A DNA stretch of 64,000 nucleotides from Hymenobacter cellulosivorans (lineage in GTDB: Bacteria > Bacteroidota > Bacteroidia > Cytophagales > Hymenobacteraceae). A program made the translations under genes and the position numbers. Location: positions 744,001 to 808,000 of the forward strand of contig NZ_CP095049.1 in the NCBI RefSeq assembly GCF_022919135.1, written 5' to 3'. The first letter of the stretch is position 1. The number at the start of each line of letters is the position of its first letter. Positions 27,433 to 36,452 of the stretch are shown here, piece by piece. The notes under the pieces are model-generated. The model saw only the letters and a program-made list of their open reading frames with translations, was not told where the DNA came from and searched no databases.

Positions 27433-27978
27433 ATGGCCACGCCCGCCCCCACTACCACCTTCACCCACCGCCGCCTCATCGGGCTGGCCGTGGCCGCTCA
27501 AATGCTGTTCATCCTGGCCGTGGCCGGGGCCGGCTACGCCACCACGGCCCTGGGCCGCACCATCACGCTGCGCACCACCCCCGTCGACCCGCGCGACCTG
27601 CTCTACGGCGACTACCTGCGGCTCAACTACAGCATCAGTCAGGTAGCGCCCACGCTTTGGCAGGGCCCCGAGCCGCCCCGCAAGCACCAGCCCGTATACG
27701 TGCTGCTCCGCCCCCAAAACGGCTCTTACGAAGCCACCGCCGTTTACCCCACCGAGCCCACTGCTCCCGCTCCCGACCAAGCCATCCTGCGCGGCTGGGT
27801 AACGGACAGCTGGCGCCACGGCCTGCGCCTGCGTTACAACCTGGAGCGCTACTACGTACCCGAAGCCACGGGCAAATCCCTGCAAAAAACCGGCGGTCGG
27901 CGGCCTTTGCTAGTGCAAGTAAGCGTGGCGCCCTGGGGCCAGGCCCGCATTACGAAGGTAGCCGAGCTGCCGAAGTAG
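27433..27978 (+). CDS. GDYXXLXY domain-containing protein
   Basis: The 181-residue protein has one N-terminal helix (AVAAQMLFILAVAGAGY), then RTITLRTTPVDPRDLLYGDYLRLNYSIS, which contains the motif GDYxxLxY. The rest is a beta-rich periplasmic domain, with LRGWVTDSWRHGLRLRYNLERYYVPE matching the second conserved segment of the family. It starts two bases after DUF2157, so the two form an operon and probably one membrane complex. The biochemical function is unknown. Confidence 0.87.
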   Translation: MATPAPTTTFTHRRLIGLAVAAQMLFILAVAGAGYATTALGRTITLRTTPVDPRDLLYGDYLRLNYSISQVAPTLWQGPEPPRKHQPVYVLLRPQNGSYEATAVYPTEPTAPAPDQAILRGWVTDSWRHGLRLRYNLERYYVPEATGKSLQKTGGRRPLLVQVSVAPWGQARITKVAELPK

Positions 27979-27986
27979 CAGCTTGG

Positions 27987-28499
27987 TTATAGGCCGTTCT
28001 TTCTTAGTAATTTCTCTTCTCGTTGGGTTATATCCACTAGAGCAAACTGGTACTGGTCAGTAATACTCATTTCATCCAAGGCATTTACAATATCCCCGTA
28101 CTTGGCGTTATCGGATGGCTTGATTAGAACTATCAACTCACCGGACTCGCGCTTTTGCTTTAGTAAAACTTGCCGCAAGCCAGTGGAAGTAAAATCCGTT
28201 ATGCATATCTCAGGCGTCTCACCTGCTGCCAGCACCCCAGGGTAATACCAAACCTTGCCGTGCTTGCCCAACACTAGGGTCATTGCATCGATCAGTTTAC
28301 ATCCTACCGCTTCATCATTAGGGCTGGGCTTCACCGGCATCGATAATTGTAAGACTGTCGGCTTTGAGAACTCCGCGGCCAGCAGAAAGAACGTGACGAG
28401 CAAAAAGCCCAACCCCACCATCGGAGCCATGTCCGGGTGCAGGATGCGGCGGAAAGTGCGGCGGGCCGAGCGCGGACCGGTATTCGGCGGCGTAGTCAT
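27987..28499 (-). CDS. ExbD-like protein 1 (lacks the membrane Asp)
   Basis: The 170-residue protein has the ExbD layout: a short basic cytosolic tail, one transmembrane helix starting DMAPMVGLGFLLVTFFLL, and a periplasmic domain ending SDNAKYGDIVNALDEMSITDQYQFALVDI. In functional ExbD the helix reads PxxD, with Asp25 in E. coli carrying protons; here position 29 is Gly. No exbB or tonB is in the window. It is the last of four tandem paralogues. A structural or regulatory role is possible; proton-driven activity is unlikely on this evidence. Confidence 0.8.
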   Translation of the reverse strand: MTTPPNTGPRSARRTFRRILHPDMAPMVGLGFLLVTFFLLAAEFSKPTVLQLSMPVKPSPNDEAVGCKLIDAMTLVLGKHGKVWYYPGVLAAGETPEICITDFTSTGLRQVLLKQKRESGELIVLIKPSDNAKYGDIVNALDEMSITDQYQFALVDITQREEKLLRKNGL

Positions 28500-28507
28500 A
28501 AAGGCGC

Positions 28508-29023
28508 TTATAGATTGTATTGCTTTAGCAACTCATAGTCTCCCTGGAACATATCTGAGATTGTGTATCGCTTTTGGCCAGTGATATTCATCTCATCGAG
28601 CACATCGACTAAGTCGCGGTATTTGGCGTAGGGCCCCGGTTTGATTATTACCATCGTTCTGGGGTTTACAGCATTTTCTGCCAGCAATACCCGCCGCAGG
28701 CCAGCAGGACTAATATTTGTCGTTTGCAGTTTCGTATTCTCGCTATTGTAATCGTAACCATCTCCCTTGTAGTAATGCACCTGGCTATTCTTACCAAGAA
28801 TCAGTGTTGTAACATCTCGACTTAGCGGGCCTCCACAGTACAAATTGCCCGAACCGTGCTTCGGTTTCATAGGCATCGTCAACTGCATTATTGTCGGCTT
28901 TGCCAGCTCCGCTGTGAATAGAAAAAATGTCACCAGCAAAAACCCCAGCCCCACCATCAGGGTCATGTCCGGGTGCAGAATGCGGCGAGTAGAGCGTAGA
29001 CTAATGGGCTGGAAGCGGGTCAT
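28508..29023 (-). CDS. ExbD-like protein 2 (lacks the membrane Asp)
   Basis: The 171-residue paralogue has the same single helix (DMTLMVGLGFLLVTFFLF), with Gly25 at the place of the functional Asp. Its periplasmic domain ends YAKYRDLVDVLDEMNITGQKRYTISDM. It has Cys40s-type substitutions and a variable central loop (GSGNLYCGGPLSRDV). It lies 8 bases from its neighbour downstream and 14 from the one upstream, so the four genes are one transcription unit. The middle region differs strongly between paralogues, while the helix and C-terminal motif are kept. Confidence 0.8.
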   Translation of the reverse strand: MTRFQPISLRSTRRILHPDMTLMVGLGFLLVTFFLFTAELAKPTIMQLTMPMKPKHGSGNLYCGGPLSRDVTTLILGKNSQVHYYKGDGYDYNSENTKLQTTNISPAGLRRVLLAENAVNPRTMVIIKPGPYAKYRDLVDVLDEMNITGQKRYTISDMFQGDYELLKQYNL

Positions 29024-29037
29024 AATGCTGGTGGTTC

Positions 29038-29562
29038 TTACAGATTGTGCTGCTTGAGCAGCTCGTAGTCGCGCTGGGAGAGGTCCACTACCGCGTATTT
29101 TTTCTGGTCAGTGATATTTATCTCATCCAGCGCGTCCACCAAGTCGCGGTACTTAGCATCCGGCCCTGGTTTGATAAGAACAATGACTCCATATTCTTGC
29201 TGGCGAGCTTCCAGCAAGAGCCGCCGCAAGCCAGCTGCCCCACCGTGCGTAGTATGCAACTCGGGTGCTTCATACGAACGGAGGCCACCTCGATAGTAAT
29301 GCACCTGCCCATTCTTGCCCAGGATGAGCGAGAGGCTATTATCAATTCCAAAGCAAATTGACGCGTTGGGGTCTAGCGTAGGCTTCACCGGCATCGTCAG
29401 CTGCATTACCGTGGGCTTCACAAAGTCCGCGGCCAGCAGAAAGAACGTGACCAGCAAAAACCCCAGCCCCACCATCGGGGTCATGTCCGGGTGCAGGATG
29501 CGGCGGAAAGTGCGGCGGGCCGAGCGCAGGCCCGTGGTTACGGTAGGTTGGGAAGCAGCCAT
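29038..29562 (-). CDS. ExbD-like protein 3 (lacks the membrane Asp)
   Basis: The 174-residue paralogue starts MAASQPTVTTGLRSARRTFR (ATG at 29562; a longer frame to 29613 overlaps the next gene). Its helix is DMTPMVGLGFLLVTFFLLA, with Gly32 where Asp is expected. The C-terminal region is PDAKYRDLVDALDEINITDQKKYAVVDL. Paralogues 1 and 3 share the basic tail SARRTFRRILHPDM, so these two are the closest pair. Confidence 0.8.
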   Translation of the reverse strand: MAASQPTVTTGLRSARRTFRRILHPDMTPMVGLGFLLVTFFLLAADFVKPTVMQLTMPVKPTLDPNASICFGIDNSLSLILGKNGQVHYYRGGLRSYEAPELHTTHGGAAGLRRLLLEARQQEYGVIVLIKPGPDAKYRDLVDALDEINITDQKKYAVVDLSQRDYELLKQHNL

Positions 29563-29578
29563 AATGCAGTAAATGTTT

Positions 29579-30073
29579 TTACAGACCGTTGTGCCGCAGC
29601 AGCGCGTAATCAAGCTTGTGCAGATCTACCACCGCATACTTTTTCTGGGCGGTGATGTTCATTTCGTCCAGCGCGGCCACCAAGTCGCGGTACTTGGCGC
29701 CGGGGCCGGGCTTGATGAGAACAACGAGCCAGGGATTTTCGGCGCGGGCTTCCAGCACAATCCGCCGCAGGCTCTGGTCCCCGCTGCGGATGGTCTGTAA
29801 CTTAGGCAATTCCGCCGAATAGAACCCGCCCCGGTAATAATGAATCTGGTGCTGGCGGCCGAGCAGCAGCGTAAGGCCATCACGATCTGAATGTTTCTGA
29901 GTGTCTTGCCGATGACTCCGGGGCGGTAGGGTCAGCTGCACTACCGTTTGCTTTACCGATTGGGAAGTCAGCAGCAGCAGTACGGCCAGCACCAGGCTCA
30001 CCCCAACGAGGGGCATCAAATCCGGGGGCCGCATACCTCGGCGGCTGGGGCGGATAGAGGATAAAGTAGGCAT
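29579..30073 (-). CDS. ExbD-like protein 4 (lacks the membrane Asp)
   Basis: The 164-residue protein is the most divergent copy and the first in the unit. Its helix reads DLMPLVGVSLVLAVLLLL, again with Gly (residue 24) at the Asp site. The C-terminus, PGAKYRDLVAALDEMNITAQKKYAVVDL, remains ExbD-like. It begins after a 77-base gap from the formyl-THF ligase gene, which is on the same strand. Its periplasmic loop is shorter and richer in His/Gln. Confidence 0.78.
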   Translation of the reverse strand: MPTLSSIRPSRRGMRPPDLMPLVGVSLVLAVLLLLTSQSVKQTVVQLTLPPRSHRQDTQKHSDRDGLTLLLGRQHQIHYYRGGFYSAELPKLQTIRSGDQSLRRIVLEARAENPWLVVLIKPGPGAKYRDLVAALDEMNITAQKKYAVVDLHKLDYALLRHNGL

Positions 30074-30150
30074 TGTGCGCGAAGGTTAGGGACCTGACGC
30101 CCAGGCAACGCTCCGCTGCCGCCGTTTGTTGTTGACGCCCAGCGCCGGCT

Positions 30151-30729
30151 TTACTGCTCGAAGCGCCACACGCGGGTGGGCGTTACGCAGGCATGCAGGC
30201 GCACGTCACCCTCCCAGGCATCGGCGATGCGCAGCACGGGGTCTTCGAGCGAGAGGCCGATGCGCAGCACGTCGGAGCGGCACTGCTGCAAAAACCGGTC
30301 GTAGAATCCTTTGCCGTAGCCCACGCGGTTGCCAGCCTCGTCGAAGGCCAGCAAGGGCAGCAGCACGGCGTCCAGCTCCTGGGGTGCCACTTCCTCGGCA
30401 TTGAGCGGCTCGGGCACATCCCAGGCATTTTCCGCCAGCTCGGTCTGGGGCGTGAGCAGGTAGTGGCGCAGGGAAAGCCCGTCTTCCTGCATCACCGGCA
30501 CCACGATGCGCACCTGGGGAAACTCGCGCCAGAAGCGGCGGATAATGGCCCAGGTATCCAGCTCGCGCTGCCGCTGAATGGGCAGAAACACGTGTACGGC
30601 CCGCAGCCGGGTCAGGTAGGTTTCTTTAAACAGCTGCTCGGCCACCTGCTGGCTGCGGGTCACCAGGTCCAGGTCCGACATGGCCCGGCGCCACGCCAGC
30701 ATCTGCCGGCGCAGGTCACTTTTTAACAT
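30151..30729 (-). CDS. 5-formyltetrahydrofolate cyclo-ligase
   Basis: This enzyme converts 5-formyl-THF to 5,10-methenyl-THF with ATP. The 192-residue protein has KSDLRRQMLAWRRAM at the N-terminus, VHVFLPIQRQRELDTW, LLPLLAFDEAGNRVGYGKGFYDRFLQQC (the nucleotide- and folate-binding signature) and a C-terminal RLHACVTPTRVW. Length and motif order are normal. No gene-specific regulation is visible. Confidence 0.9.
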   Translation of the reverse strand: MLKSDLRRQMLAWRRAMSDLDLVTRSQQVAEQLFKETYLTRLRAVHVFLPIQRQRELDTWAIIRRFWREFPQVRIVVPVMQEDGLSLRHYLLTPQTELAENAWDVPEPLNAEEVAPQELDAVLLPLLAFDEAGNRVGYGKGFYDRFLQQCRSDVLRIGLSLEDPVLRIADAWEGDVRLHACVTPTRVWRFEQ

Positions 30730-30766
30730 AATTGGTAAGGTGCTGGGTGCGCATCACTAGCCAGGG

Positions 30767-31639
30767 TTAGTCCTGAGCGGTTACGTAAAAGCTGATCTTA
30801 GGCTGCATACCCGCCAGCACGGCCCCTGCCGAGGCCCGCTCCCAGGTGGCCTGACTGGTTTTGCGCAGGTACAAGTCATTATTGGCGTAGCCCAGGCCTG
30901 CCACGAAGGCCAGCTGCGACTTCACCTTGGCCTTCTCCGGACCTTTAATCCATTCCAGGGCCAGCATAAAGTCCTCATCCAAGATCAGCTGATCCGGCGC
31001 CAAATCGACGCTGATAGTCCCTTTTTCAACGCTGGAGGTAACAATAACGTCGCGGTGCAGTAGCTTTTCTTCCGAGGGCCGGCCGTCGGGTAGCAGCCGG
31101 TAGATGTTGACCCGGAAAGTGAGCGGCCCGCTGTGGTTATAGGCCACGCTGAAATTGGCATTCACCAGCCGGGTTGGCTTGCTTTTCAGGTTGATAACTG
31201 AGCCGATTTCCGTGCCCAGATCATCCGAGGTCATCGTCAGCGTGCCATTCCCATCCGGCTTTTTGAAGCCCAGAACTCGGGTATGCTTATACAGGCCCTT
31301 GGCCTTGACCTTCACCTCGCGCAGCACCACCGCCTCCGGGCTCAGCTCCACGGTGGGCTGCTGGCGCAGCTCCTGCACCCGCAGCAGCCGGGGCCGGAAC
31401 CCCAGGCTCGATACCCGCACGGTGTCGGTGGCATGGGTCGGGCCGACGGGCAGGTGGTAGGTACCCTTATCGTCGGCCACCGTGCCGACACCCTTATGCA
31501 GCACCCCGATGTTGACGTAGGGTAGTGGCTCGTGGGTCTTGGCGTCGAGGATGGTACCGGTAATGGTTTGAGCCTGGCTGGTCAGCGCGGTCAGCAAAGC
31601 CGGTAACAGCAGAATTGTACGCAGAGAATAAGTAGACAC
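30767..31639 (-). CDS. CarboxypepD_reg-like domain secreted protein
   Basis: The mature protein begins QTITGTILDAKTHEPLPYVNIGVLHKGVGTVADDKGTYHLPV, the carboxypeptidase-like regulatory beta sandwich common in Bacteroidota envelope proteins. Then VELSPEAVVLREVKVKAKG and a variable domain of about 180 residues follow. A GTG at 31639 (VSTYSLRTILLLPALL) gives a standard signal peptide and 290 residues; a longer ATG frame from 31690 would place extra hydrophobic residues first. Its partner is unknown; these proteins often assist TonB-dependent receptors, but there is no receptor here. Confidence 0.75.
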   Translation of the reverse strand: MSTYSLRTILLLPALLTALTSQAQTITGTILDAKTHEPLPYVNIGVLHKGVGTVADDKGTYHLPVGPTHATDTVRVSSLGFRPRLLRVQELRQQPTVELSPEAVVLREVKVKAKGLYKHTRVLGFKKPDGNGTLTMTSDDLGTEIGSVINLKSKPTRLVNANFSVAYNHSGPLTFRVNIYRLLPDGRPSEEKLLHRDVIVTSSVEKGTISVDLAPDQLILDEDFMLALEWIKGPEKAKVKSQLAFVAGLGYANNDLYLRKTSQATWERASAGAVLAGMQPKISFYVTAQD

Positions 31640-31747
31640 AGGAGTAAGTAAAAGGATTAATTCGATAAAGTTGGAAGCAATATAAAGCACAACAAGCGCA
31701 CCCGGACCATCCGAATGCGCCTGCGGCTCAATTTAGAACTCGGTAGC

Positions 31748-33328
31748 CTACGCTTCCTCCACAATGGCAAACTCCAGAGCCAGGGGCTCGAAGCCGTCCA
31801 GCAGCTGGTTGATGAATTCCGGGTTGTTGATCAGAATGGACAGCACATTGTCGACGCGCTCCTGCAGGTCGCCGCCGGGAAAGAGCTTTTCCTTGACGGC
31901 CGTGAGCTGGGAATAAGCCGTTTCGTGCTTGGCTTCGGCGGCCTTGCTCAGGCGCTTTTCCAGGCCGGCCACGCCACCGGCCGTTTTCTGGGCTTCGGCG
32001 GCCACGGTTTTCACCAAAGTCGGGTCGAGGCGCTGGGCCAGCTCGGTAATTTGCTGGAACGCGGCGGCAATGGCTTGCTGCTGGTCCCGCAGGCTGATTT
32101 CCTCCTGGCCCAGGGTGGCGCCCACCTGCTTTTTGAGCTCGGGCAGGGGCCGAAAAATATCGGCGGGCGTGAGCCCCAGCTTGCGCAGCTTGCCGGCGTG
32201 GGCCTTGCCCAGGTAGAGGGCCGAGTTGCGCAGCAGTAGCATCGGAAACGGTACCTGGTTGTCGGCAAACACCTGCTTAAGCTGAAACCAGTAGGCCACT
32301 TCCGCCCCGCCTCCAATGTAACACAGGTTGGGCAGCAGAATTTCCTGGTACAGAGGCCGCAGCACCACGTTGGGGCTAAAGCACTCGGGCTGGGTGCGGG
32401 CCAGCTCCAGCAGTTCGTCCTGGGTGTAGCAAAGTTCGGTATTGCGGATGGCGTAACAGTCGCCTTCCTGCTCGATTCGCTCCCGCTTGCCTTCCGAGGT
32501 CAGGAAAAACAGGTTGAGGGGCCGCGAATACACCTGGGGCTTGTAGCCCGCCGCCTCGAGCTGGGCGTTGGTAGCCTGCACGGCTTTGTTGGACGCCTGC
32601 TCCCGGATTTCGCGCTCCAGCACCGGTACCAGAGCCTGCTTCAGCGCGGCACTGTCGCCGTCGATGCTGACCAGCCCGTACTGCCCAAACAGGGCGTGTA
32701 CCAGGTGGCGGGTGGCTTCGGTAAGGGTAGCGCCGGCCTGGTAGGCTTCGCGAAAAGCGGCCGGCACGTCGGCGGGCAGCTGGTCCAGAATCTGCTCCGA
32801 CAGGCCATCCAGGCTCATGCGGCCCACAGGCCCACCCACCCGCTCACTATTCCACTCGTGCTTTTTACCGAAGAGGTGAAAGTGGTTGATTTCGGCGAAG
32901 TCGTGGTCTTCGGTGGCCATCCAGTACACCGGCACGAAGTCGTACTGCGGGTACTGCTGCTTGAGCTGCCGGCTCAGCTTCAAGGTCGTGACAATCTTGT
33001 AGATGAAGTACAGCGGCCCGGTGAGCAGGTTGAGCTGGTGGCCGGTGGTGACGGTAAAAGTCGTGTCCTGGCCCAGCAGCTCCAGGTTGGCCGCTACGGC
33101 CGGGTTGAGGTCGTTTAGGCTCTGGTACTGCTCGTGCAGGGCCGCTACCAGCCGTTGCCGGGCCTCGGCCGAATAGGCCGCCTGCTTCTCGGTTATTTGG
33201 ACGGCAAACTCCTCCAGCCGCGGGAAACGGTGGTAGTAGGGCTGCAGTTCGGATTTCTGACTTATATAATCGGCTAGAAAGGACGAAAAGGCGCCCGTGG
33301 CGGCGTAGCTAAGATGATGCAGGGGCAT
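31748..33328 (-). CDS. bshC: Bacillithiol biosynthesis cysteine-adding enzyme BshC
   Basis: This enzyme adds cysteine to glucosaminyl-malate, the last step of bacillithiol synthesis. The 526-residue protein has the family N-terminus (MPLHHLSYAATGAFSSFLADYI), TVTTGHQLNLLTGPLYFIYKIVT, PVYWMATEDHDFAEINHF, LRPLYQEILLPNLCYIGGGAEVAYWFQL and a coiled-coil C-terminal segment. The ATG at 33328 fits; a longer frame upstream has no family-like sequence. BshA and BshB are not in the window. It suggests that the cell uses bacillithiol. Confidence 0.94.
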   Translation of the reverse strand: MPLHHLSYAATGAFSSFLADYISQKSELQPYYHRFPRLEEFAVQITEKQAAYSAEARQRLVAALHEQYQSLNDLNPAVAANLELLGQDTTFTVTTGHQLNLLTGPLYFIYKIVTTLKLSRQLKQQYPQYDFVPVYWMATEDHDFAEINHFHLFGKKHEWNSERVGGPVGRMSLDGLSEQILDQLPADVPAAFREAYQAGATLTEATRHLVHALFGQYGLVSIDGDSAALKQALVPVLEREIREQASNKAVQATNAQLEAAGYKPQVYSRPLNLFFLTSEGKRERIEQEGDCYAIRNTELCYTQDELLELARTQPECFSPNVVLRPLYQEILLPNLCYIGGGAEVAYWFQLKQVFADNQVPFPMLLLRNSALYLGKAHAGKLRKLGLTPADIFRPLPELKKQVGATLGQEEISLRDQQQAIAAAFQQITELAQRLDPTLVKTVAAEAQKTAGGVAGLEKRLSKAAEAKHETAYSQLTAVKEKLFPGGDLQERVDNVLSILINNPEFINQLLDGFEPLALEFAIVEEA

Positions 33329-33478
33329 ATCGGCGGGGAGAAGACAATTGGCGGTGCAAGGTCCGGAAAAAAGTACAGCAAAGCCGCAAGTTCCGGCGCT
33401 ATCGGGCGCACCTCGCAGCACGTTTTGCTGTTGACAAGGCTCTACGTCCGTCTTGAATAGAGGTCAAACCACCACCGC

Positions 33479-33694
33479 ATGAATCTGTTTCAGCTCCTGG
33501 GCTTGTGGCTGCTCATTGTCGTGCCCCTGCCCTGGATATACACGCTCATTTATATTCAGCGCGGCGAATTTCCCGGCCGCTGGGAAAAGCGCCGCTGGTT
33601 CCATACCGTACTTACTCAGCCAGTTATCGGCCTGGTGCTCTACTGGACCAAAGGCCACCGCCGCCGTCGGTCGAAACGAAAAAAAGCTGCCTGA
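33479..33694 (+). CDS. Small membrane protein (hypothetical)
   Basis: The 71-residue protein has two hydrophobic segments (residues 4-26 and 46-58) and a strongly basic tail (KGHRRRRSKRKKAA). The stop lies within the terminator hairpin at 33677-33710, so gene and terminator share sequence. It is convergent with rimO. I do not recognise a family. The charge pattern and terminator support it as a real gene, but it is short. Confidence 0.6.
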   Translation: MNLFQLLGLWLLIVVPLPWIYTLIYIQRGEFPGRWEKRRWFHTVLTQPVIGLVLYWTKGHRRRRSKRKKAA

Positions 33695-33710
33695 GCGGGC
33701 AGCTTTTTTC
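33677..33710. terminator. Bidirectional terminator between the small membrane protein and rimO
   Basis: AAAAAAAGCTGCC and GGCAGCTTTTTT form a short stem with A and T tracts, so it can end both convergent genes. Confidence 0.85.
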
Positions 33711-33733
33711 GTTGTCAAGTTTTACGGAAGCTA

Positions 33734-35047
33734 CTACACCAGCTTGCCGTACAGGTCGAAGTCGGAGGCATCGGTGATTTGCACGTTGGCAAAGCCGCCG
33801 AGCGACACGTAGGTATCGGGCGTGGCCGGCACTAGCACTTCGTTGTCTACCTCGGGCGAGTCGAACTCGGTGCGGCCCACGTAGTAGCCGCTTTCCTTGC
33901 GGTCGAACAGCACTTTGTAGACGTTGCCGACTTTCTGCTCGTTGAGCTCCATCGAAATACCCTGCTGCAGCTCCATAATCTGGTCGGCACGGTCCTGCTT
34001 TACGTCGGCGGGCACGTTGTCTTCCAGCGTGTAGGAGTGGGTATTGTCCTCGTGCGAGTAAGTGAAGATACCCAGGCGCTCAAAGCGGGTTTGCTCCACG
34101 AAGTCGTAAAGCTCCTCGAAATCCTGCTGGGTTTCACCGGGGTGACCGGCAATCAGCGTGGTGCGCAAGGCAATATCGGGCACCCGCTGCCGGATGGTGT
34201 CCACCAGCTCCACCGTGCGGCGCTTGCTGATGCCGCGGCGCATGGTCTTGAGCATATTGTCGCTGATATGCTGCAGGGGCATATCCAGGTACTTGCAGAT
34301 GTTGGGGCGCTCCATCATCACGTCCAGGGCGTCCAGCGGGAACTGCGAGGGGTAGGCGTACTGCAGCCGGATCCAGTCGATGCCGTTCACGTCGGAAAGG
34401 TTGCGCAGCAGGTCAGCCAGTTTCCGCTCCCCGTACTTCTCTAGGCCGTAGTAGGTCAGGTCCTGGGCAATGAGAATCAGCTCCTTGGTGCCCATTGAGG
34501 CCAGGCGCTTGGCTTCCTTCACCAGGTCTTCGATGGTGCGGTCCACGTGCTTGCCGCGCATCAGTGGGATGGCGCAGAACGAGCAGGGACGGTTGCAGCC
34601 TTCGGCAATTTTGAAGTAGGCGTAGTGTCGGGGCGTGGTAATGAGCCGCTCACCCACCAGCTCGTGCTTATAGTCGGCCTCCAGGGTTTTCATCAGCTGG
34701 GGCAATTCCAGGGTGCCGAAATAGGCATCTACCTGCGGAATTTCCACCTCCAGGTCGTCCTTGTAGCGCTGCGAGAGGCAGCCCGTCACGTAGAGCTTAT
34801 CCAGGCGGCCGGCTTCCTTCTCGTCGGCGTAGCGCAGGATGGTGTCGATGCTTTCCTGCTTGGCGTTGTCGATAAAGCCGCAGGTGTTGATAATCACGAT
34901 GTTGGCGTCGCTCTTGTCAGCCTCGTGGGTTACCTGGAAGTTATTGGCCTGCAGTTGTCCCATCAGCACCTCCGAATCGACGAGGTTTTTGGAACAGCCC
35001 AGGGTAATGACGTTGACTTTATTGGCCAGCTGGCTTCTTACTTTCAT
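33734..35047 (-). CDS. rimO: Ribosomal protein S12 methylthiotransferase RimO
   Basis: This radical SAM enzyme methylthiolates Asp of ribosomal protein S12. The 437-residue protein has the N-terminal UPF0004 domain with NVITLGCSKNLVDSEVLMGQL and VIINTCGFIDNAKQESID, the radical SAM motif CNRPCSFCAIPLMRGKH (C x3 C x2 C), HPGETQQDFEEL, and a C-terminal TRAM domain. It has its own -7 element upstream. RimO rather than MiaB is called because of the CSKNLVDSE and CGFI motifs. Confidence 0.93.
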   Translation of the reverse strand: MKVRSQLANKVNVITLGCSKNLVDSEVLMGQLQANNFQVTHEADKSDANIVIINTCGFIDNAKQESIDTILRYADEKEAGRLDKLYVTGCLSQRYKDDLEVEIPQVDAYFGTLELPQLMKTLEADYKHELVGERLITTPRHYAYFKIAEGCNRPCSFCAIPLMRGKHVDRTIEDLVKEAKRLASMGTKELILIAQDLTYYGLEKYGERKLADLLRNLSDVNGIDWIRLQYAYPSQFPLDALDVMMERPNICKYLDMPLQHISDNMLKTMRRGISKRRTVELVDTIRQRVPDIALRTTLIAGHPGETQQDFEELYDFVEQTRFERLGIFTYSHEDNTHSYTLEDNVPADVKQDRADQIMELQQGISMELNEQKVGNVYKVLFDRKESGYYVGRTEFDSPEVDNEVLVPATPDTYVSLGGFANVQITDASDFDLYGKLV

Positions 35048-35130
35048 GCGAATGGGATAAGCGGGTAGTCGGGCAATTTCTTAGCAGTGAGAAGCTTGCC
35101 CTCTTTTCACCCACGACGAATTTCGGACCG

Positions 35131-35138
35131 CAAAGGTA
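35131..35138 (-). promoter_or_regulatory. rimO promoter -7 element
   Basis: On the minus strand this reads TACCTTTG (exact TAnnTTTG), 83 bases before the rimO ATG. A fitting TTG at normal distance is not seen. Confidence 0.4.
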
Positions 35139-35201
35139 CGAACTCGGCAACGCCTTTTCCTACTCGGATTGTTCCTTTTCCCAGGCAAGTCCCCGCCAGC
35201 C

Positions 35202-36356
35202 CTACAAGCCCCGGCCACCGGTCAGCACGCCGTACGCGCCCGGCAACAGGCGGCGCAGCCCGGCTCCTAGTAGCACGGCCAGCGCCACCACAGCCAGGGG
35301 CAGCAGCAAGTAAATCAGCAGGTTCTGCCCGGGCCACTGCCGCAGGGCTGCCTCCGTGGCATAGTTTACCAGTGGCACGTGCACGGCGTAAATCATGAAG
35401 GAGAAGCTGGTAAGCCAGACAAACCATCGCTGCCGCATGGCCCTGCGCACCAAGGCATCGGTGCCAAACCACATAACGACTACGCCCAGGACCTCACCAG
35501 CCCGGTGCAGCAAGAGCATCGGAATAAACGGCGGGTGGTCGGAGGCGAAGGCCAGGTAGGTTTTCACGCCCAGCACCGCCAGCCAGACTACCGCCAGCCA
35601 GCCCGGTCGCAGCCAGCGGGGCGGCGTAAGCAGGTTTAGCTCGCGCTTTTGCAGCCAGATACCCAGGGCAAAGAACACCAGCCCGGTGCCCTCCAGCAGC
35701 GGCGGCACGCTGATTTCGAGCAGCCAGAGCAACCCGGCCACGCTAAAATATACTTTCGGGGCCGCCAGCACGGCCTTGCGCAGCCAGGGGTAAGCCAGGT
35801 TATACACCAGCAGGCTGCGCAGAAACCAGAGTTGAAAGGGTACCGGTAGCAGCAGCCAGCGCAGTAGCAGCTCGCTCGGACTATACCCACTCACCAATGG
35901 ATTAGTGGGCCCAAATACGCTCAACTCGGCCGCTAGCACCAGTTGTCGGGTCGGCGGGTACTGCTCCAGGGCCCAGGTCAGGCCCAGCCCGAAGGCACTC
36001 CAGAGCAGGTAAGGCACCAGCAGCGTCTGCACCCGGCGCTTCACCCGCACCTTATGCGGGGCCCGACTATCGTGCAGGGCAAACAGGTAGCCGGAAATAG
36101 CAAACAGAATCGGGATGCGGAAGCGCAACAACCCATTGGCCAGGAAATACTGCAGAAAAGCACTCACCGATAGGGGCTCGTCCACCGGCGTCCAGGGCTG
36201 CAGGTAGCGGGAGTGCAGGTTGTAGGCGTGCACGTACACGAGCAGCACCATGGCCACCAACGACCAGAACCGCAGCTTCTGGCTGAGAAAAGAATCGAGG
36301 CGGGCGGGCCCGGCGGCGGGCACCACCGGAGCGGAAGTTTCGTAGGCAATCGGCAT
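35202..36356 (-). CDS. Acyltransferase 3 family membrane protein
   Basis: The 384-residue protein has about ten transmembrane helices. Family features are KLRFWSLVAMVLLVYVHAYN (the His of the family's RxxxxxH-like start), FRIPILFAISGYLFA and VPFQLWFLRSLLVYN. It transfers acyl groups to sugars or lipids in the envelope; the acceptor is unknown. There is no cell-wall or polysaccharide cluster beside it to guide the assignment. Confidence 0.83.
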   Translation of the reverse strand: MPIAYETSAPVVPAAGPARLDSFLSQKLRFWSLVAMVLLVYVHAYNLHSRYLQPWTPVDEPLSVSAFLQYFLANGLLRFRIPILFAISGYLFALHDSRAPHKVRVKRRVQTLLVPYLLWSAFGLGLTWALEQYPPTRQLVLAAELSVFGPTNPLVSGYSPSELLLRWLLLPVPFQLWFLRSLLVYNLAYPWLRKAVLAAPKVYFSVAGLLWLLEISVPPLLEGTGLVFFALGIWLQKRELNLLTPPRWLRPGWLAVVWLAVLGVKTYLAFASDHPPFIPMLLLHRAGEVLGVVVMWFGTDALVRRAMRQRWFVWLTSFSFMIYAVHVPLVNYATEAALRQWPGQNLLIYLLLPLAVVALAVLLGAGLRRLLPGAYGVLTGGRGL

Positions 36357-36452
36357 ACTTCTCCAGATGCGGCCGCCGCTGAATCGGTTGTCTGCTTACG
36401 CCACAGCCTGCCCTAACATATTTGGGTGATGTTAGCTCCGCTGCAATAAGCT

